From Saccharina japonica (lineage: Eukaryota; Sar; Phaeophyceae; Laminariales; Laminariaceae): a stretch of DNA of 64,000 nt. Position numbers and translations under genes: made by a program. The stretch covers positions 618,477 to 682,476 of the forward strand of contig MEHQ01002986.1 in the NCBI GenBank assembly GCA_008828725.1. Reading direction: 5' to 3'. Shown here piece after piece: positions 60,068 to 64,000 of the stretch. The first letter of the stretch is position 1. Every line of letters starts with the position of its first letter. A model generated the notes under the pieces. It was given only the letters and a program-made list of their open reading frames with translations. It had not been told where the DNA came from and made no database searches.

Positions 60068-60870
60068 GGGCGATGCTGCGTTTTACGATACGCTCTGCTT
60101 AGGGAGGCGAACTTACAAAAACAACTCCTGAGAGCCTATTGTCACGCGAACCGAAATCTAACAGCCATGTCAGAAATGACGGCGTGCACTTGAAAACCAC
60201 TGCGCGCGCAAGGGTTAGGGTTACGCCCGTCTCAGACCAGAAAGGTCACACGTGACAACGTCGAATCTCGTTTTTCCCGCCGGGTTCGTTGTACATGAAG
60301 GTCATACTGCCTCCTAAAGACGACGTCCTCGCCCCCGGAGTGTTCAATGAAGGCCTTCCCGGCCCACGGTGGTTCGACTTCTCCAGCGCTCCGGATGTGG
60401 AGGGCTTCAACTCGAGCTCTTGCGCTACAGACATCACTTGGGCCGGACCAAGAGCATTTCACATGAACGAACGTAAGCGAGAAATTCTTGCACATGAGCA
60501 TAGGCTTGGAAAGGTCGAGGGTGCAGCATCAAGAGCCTTGCCGTACTAAACACGACTCTTCATCGAATCATTTTATTGTGGTGGTACTTTTTCCACGTAT
60601 CTCTGTGGCAACCTGTGATCGCACAATGGCCAATGAGCGTGCGTACTGGTATGGTTTGGGGTCTCCGTCTCCTGCATGTCGAACGAGGTTTCGGGGCCGC
60701 ACGATGCATATATTTTACCGTAGCTTTGTCGTCGTTTCATCTCGCTTCATGATCACAGTCGTGAGATAATCCGTCGTGGTCTTCATTCAAGCCTTCTGCT
60801 TCTTGTTTTCCCTTTTGCTACAGGTACCGCGTACAGGGTTACACACAATATATAAGTATTTCCCCCCCCA
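60068..60870 (+). repeat. 803-bp direct repeat, copy 2
   Basis: Identical by eye to 59169-59971, including the C run at its end. The sequence after it (CATTGTTTGTCG) differs from that after copy 1. Confidence 0.85.
60295..60549 (+). CDS. 84-codon ORF in the duplicated block, copy 2
   Basis: Same frame and same protein as 59396-59650, offset by 899 bp, with no substitutions seen. See that entry for the motif description; the function is unknown. Confidence 0.35.
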   Translation: MKVILPPKDDVLAPGVFNEGLPGPRWFDFSSAPDVEGFNSSSCATDITWAGPRAFHMNERKREILAHEHRLGKVEGAASRALPY

Positions 60871-60876
60871 CATTGT

Positions 60877-61296
60877 TTGTCGTCTTCTGGGTATTATGAT
60901 TTAAATTTGGTTTGTAGAGTTCAGAGACTCGTCGACGCCATTATGGAGGTCGCCTCCTCAGATGATGTCGGCCGTGTCGGGGTCTTGAGCAGGGTTGGCC
61001 GAGGCCTTGACGCGCACTTTTCTTTCTTATATGTGGCAAGGAGGTGCCTCCACAAAACCTCCCTCGCATCTCGCAAGGAGAGATCTCATAGGTTAGAGTG
61101 TGGGAGTGGGGGTCGTTCTCGTAGAAGACCCTTCACTCCCTGGTAGCGTTCTGGGTTTGTATTCCCGAACGTCAACCATATGAAGACCATCCATGATGGC
61201 ATGTTTCGTTGTTCTGACGTTGGTTAACGTATCTTCATGGTTGGCATTTGTGATCAGAGGTTGACGGTGTCTACGTACCCTATCCTCCACATTAGC
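60877..61296. other. Possible decayed coding block, unrecognised
   Basis: An open frame (60877-61146, no ATG at its start) reads VQRLVDAIMEVASSDDVGRV, GVLSRVGRGLD and a basic end. It is GC-rich compared with its flanks, but without splice, start or domain evidence. An inverted pair (GAACGTCAACCATATGAAGA at 61166 and TCTTCATGGTTGGCATT near 61231) suggests part of a transposon. Confidence 0.3.
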
Positions 61297-61479
61297 TTAT
61301 AAAAAAGGCGGAGGGTCACATACACAATCCAACATGAACAAAATACGACCAAAAACGGAAGTAAAATACAGCCAAACCGAAGCACCTCCTCCGTATTTTC
61401 CTAGGACTTTCTTTGGTTGCTTTGCGACGTACCTATTCATTTTTTGTGTTTGTTGTGTTATTTCCTGTTCTCTTTCCTG

Positions 61480-62200
61480 GACTCTCGTGTGTGACACGAA
61501 AACGAAAAGGAACTGAGTAGGAAGTGCCACGTATCCGTTGTATGGGTGGCGCCCAAGGGAACTGAGACGGAGCGTGGGGGGGTTCGTACGGAAACCACGG
61601 CGGATAAAAGCAGGAAAGAGACGGCAAACAGAGTAGGTACCAGTACCAGACCGACTAGCTGGTAGAACCTGCCTGTACTACGGGCACAAACCTGCACCTG
61701 TCGGCTGGCTGGAAGGTGCTTTTGGTGTGCTCCGGCTGGCTGTCCTTTCCTGTCGTTCTTAGTCGTGCTCTGTTGGCGCTGTTTTTCGGTCCATTTCATT
61801 TCGTTTCATTTCATTTCGTTTCTTTTTTATTGGATGTCGCATCTCCTCTTGGAGAAGCACGACACTTTCTTTCTTTTGTTTTGTCATGCTTTTGTTTGGT
61901 TGCTTGATTGTTGATTTGCTTCAGGATGTTTACTTTTTATTATTTTTCCTTTTCGCTTTTTTTTTTTCTCTTTTTTTCTCTTGCATATACCTGGATTGCT
62001 AGCAGGGTAGGTCTTGCCTTTCGTATATGGCATTGCATTGTCTGCTCTGCTTACTGCACTGAGCGTAGTATTTCTGTGTCGTAGTTTTGTGACCACAGAA
62101 CTGGTACCTTTTTAGGGTGAAGAATCGGCACGGACACTGGGTGTGCTGGATGTCGACGGGTAGAAAGGAAGGTTTAATGCGAAGAACACACGCACAACAA
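61480..62200 (+). repeat. AC-tailed repeat, longest forward copy
   Basis: Contains the 5' blocks (GTGACACGAAAACGAAAAGG, GGGTGGCGCCCAAGGGAACT), the middle (CGGCTGGCTGGAAGGTGCTT, TTTCATTTCGTTTC, CGCATCTCCTCTTGGAGAAG, AAGCACGACACTTTC) and the 3' blocks to GAAGAACACACGCAC. About 700 bp without any conserved open frame, so a non-coding retroposon or LTR-derived unit is likely. Confidence 0.6.
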
Positions 62201-62299
62201 AGCACCTATGATACGAGGCAGATGCGGCAGTTTGTGATGTTAATACGAGTGAGTACGAGTAGCATAGATAGATAGATAGACAGGTTCTACCTCGTAATC

Positions 62300-62475
62300 C
62301 ATGTGGTACATTGCTACCCTGCTTACTGCATTGCAGCGTAGTATCTCTGTGTCGTGGTTTTTTGTGACCACAGAACTGGTATTTCGCTAGGGTGAAGAAT
62401 CGGCACAGACACTTGGTGTGCAGGATATCGACGGTTGGAAAGGACGGTTTAATGTGAAGAATACACACACACCCT
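62300..62475 (+). repeat. AC-tailed repeat, 3' portion
   Basis: CTTACTGCATTGCAGCGTAG, GTCGTGGTTTTTTGTGACC, AATCGGCACAGACACTTGGT and GTTTAATGTGAAGAATACAC. Preceded by (GATA)n at 62264-62280. Confidence 0.6.
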
Positions 62476-62504
62476 TTCTGCCGTCGTCTTCCAGCTGTCG
62501 TCAG

Positions 62505-62660
62505 CCGCTATTTCCATTGGGACCGCCTGCCCCCTCCCTGGTCCCTTCGACGCCATCTATAACGGATCTGCGGCGCTCCCTGCTCAATGTTTGGATCTCA
62601 TCGTCGTGCCAGGCTCGAGTCGTGCCAGACACGAGCGACAGAGAACTATTAAAAGGTCGA
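62505..62660 (-). repeat. AC-tailed repeat, 5' block, reverse
   Basis: CGACGCCATCTATAACGGAT, CTGCGGCGCTCCCTGCTC and CGTGCCAGACACGAGCGACA correspond to the complement of the 5' block at 43550-43700. Confidence 0.45.
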
Positions 62661-62734
62661 AGAAATAATACGTACATCCTATGTTCCGTAACCCAGAAAA
62701 CGCTCTTCTATTTTCGCAACTACTGAGTAGTTTT

Positions 62735-62960
62735 TTTTTCTTTTCTTTTTTTTCCATCCCATTTATTATCTTCGCACTTCCGTCCCTCCCTCCCTAGTCG
62801 TAACTCAGATCCGGGGTCACAAAGTAGGCTCCTCTCCCTCCACCCTCACTACGGTTCTTGCCTTGATTTTTATCGCGCAGAGGGTTCAGCCTTCCCAACG
62901 CTCGTCGACTTTCATCGAATTTTGCTAACTCACGCTCTCGCGCTTTCTGCTATTAATAGT
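62735..62960 (-). mobile_element. SINE, reverse, head missing
   Basis: CCATCCCATTTATTATCTTC, CCTCCCTAGTCGTAACTCAG, ATCCGGGGTCACAAAGTAGG, TTTTTATCGCGCAGAGGGTT and CAACGCTCGTCGACTTTCAT. It ends where the tRNA-like head would begin. Confidence 0.65.
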
Positions 62961-63114
62961 CAAAATATATATTTTGCACTGAGTAGTGGAAACTATGAAC
63001 GGAGGGCAGAAAGCAAGATGGCAAAACATGGGGAAACACCGACGATACTATGAAACAAATAGAAGCGGTTGCAGCATCACGAAGAACGGTAGTAAGTTGT
63101 CGGGCCCTCCTAAG

Positions 63115-63470
63115 CTGGTCGTCCCGGTCGTCTCTTAATAGCAAGTAACCACGAAATGCTACAAGTAAGGTTGAAGTCTGGAGTTCGAGTCTCCGTGTGG
63201 AGATTTCAATTATCAAATGGCACCAACAGCAGTAGTAGTAGTCGAGAGCGCCTATCAGAGCGTGGGTAGGAACAATTTGACGCGAGTCGACAAGGGAAGA
63301 AAGTGCCGAGTTCTTCTCGCGATAAAAATGCAAGTCACGTATGATACCGTAATGGGGAGTGAAGAGAAAAGCCTACTTTGGTGGCCCCGGATCTGAGTTA
63401 CGACTAAGAGGGAGAGAGAGAAAAGAAGGGCGAGGATAATAATGGAATAGGAAAAAAATAAGAAGGAAAA
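63115..63470 (+). mobile_element. tRNA-headed SINE, second full copy
   Basis: The head includes CTGGAGTTCGAGTCTCCG (about 63177-63194), a B-box T-arm with a self-complementary stem. The body and tail follow: TCTCGCGATAAAAATGCAAG, AAAGCCTACTTTGGTGGCC, CCGGATCTGAGTTACGACTA and GCGAGGATAATAATGG. Its head differs from the copy at 54346, while body and tail agree. Confidence 0.6.
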
Positions 63471-63604
63471 AAAGGCGGAGTTCAACGGACAATACAACAA
63501 CAAAGGAAAAAGGAGCAAAACAAAAAAGTAAACCCCATGAAAAACAAGTACATCGTACGATACTCGTACATATATAGCAAAAACAACCACGCCATTCGCC
63601 ACCA

Positions 63605-63680
63605 CGACAGACACTGGGTGTGCTGGATGTCGACGGGTAGAAAGGAAGCTTTAAAGTGAAGAACACACACACGCACACAC
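63605..63680 (+). repeat. AC-tailed repeat, tail only
   Basis: ACAGACACTGGGTGTGCTGG, ATGTCGACGGGTAGAAAGG and GTGAAGAACACACACACGC. Confidence 0.65.
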
Positions 63681-63884
63681 CCAAGCCAGGCTGGACTTCT
63701 TTCATCTCATGAACAGACAGCAAACGAAAGGTAAGGAAGGTGAGAAAGGAAAACCGAAACACAACCGAGGCACATTCGAAGCAGCCGCAGAAGTTGGCGG
63801 TGCGAGTAGCTCCATCACAGGTTCTACCAATAAGTTGGCCTGGTACCTTGTAACTTGCTACCCTGTCTGCTGCCCTCTTTCTGC

Positions 63885-63995
63885 TTTCGTGAACCTCGGT
63901 TTCCTTACGACTGTCGCCCCCCCCTCCTTTCCATTACCTTGGGCACCACCCAAAACGCATGCGTGGCGCTTTCTACTCGAATCCGCCTAAAGGAA
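63885..63995 (-). repeat. AC-tailed repeat, 5' block, reverse, cut by window end
   Basis: TTCCTTACGACTGTCGCC, CCTTTCCATTACCTTGGGC and GCGTGGCGCTTTCTACTCGA match the end of the reverse copy at 55240-55330. Confidence 0.5.
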
Positions 63996-64000
63996 AATCC

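Overview
The window looks like nuclear DNA from a eukaryotic alga, most likely a brown alga (Ectocarpus-like stramenopile). The reasons are spliced exons with GT-AG introns, long CAA/CAG and GGA homopolymer-coding runs, a Ty3/gypsy element with a chromodomain-like integrase tail of a type I associate with brown algal genomes, and very dense small transposons and minisatellites. The taxon is inferred from pattern and memory, not from a search. Nothing bacterial, organellar or CRISPR-like is present.

Layout. 0-1.3 kb: a small terminal-inverted-repeat (TIR) element, then a terminal exon fragment of a von Willebrand factor A (VWA)-like domain at 1084-1275. 1.2-5.5 kb: a decayed tandem array whose units resemble the 3' end of that exon. 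4-16 kb: gene-free DNA with tandem repeats, palindromic TTAA-ended miniature elements, a 4-bp-duplicating DNA element and tRNA-like sequences. 16.1-32.6 kb: the main gene, a four-exon plus-strand gene for a secreted or Golgi-type protein that resembles a glycosyltransferase. Its three introns (about 6, 4.8 and 4 kb) are packed with satellites and nested transposons, and a diverged copy of its last coding segment lies about 0.4 kb downstream.

33-43 kb: retroelement graveyard. It holds a copia-like LTR, a gypsy-like LTR fragment, a frameshifted LINE reverse transcriptase, and a 5-kb Ty3/gypsy element (37550-42549) inserted in an older DNA element. A 627-bp TIR element sits inside its left LTR, and a TA-flanked miniature element lies in the right flank. 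A short cysteine-rich reading frame lies on the minus strand at about 42.77-43.01 kb.

43-64 kb: repeat-rich DNA with many copies of a non-coding repeat ending in (AC)n, tRNA-headed SINEs in both orientations, a 1-kb hAT-type element with an 8-bp target duplication, the first exon of a second secreted-protein gene (47472-47936) preceded by a (CAG)20 tract, minisatellites, and two apparently identical 803-bp direct repeats (59169-59971 and 60068-60870), each carrying an 84-codon reading frame.

Only two host genes (16-32.6 kb and 47.5 kb) and one exon fragment (1.1 kb) look real; most other short open frames are chance or transposon-derived. All repeat boundaries, target-site duplications and splice sites were read by eye; no alignment was run.
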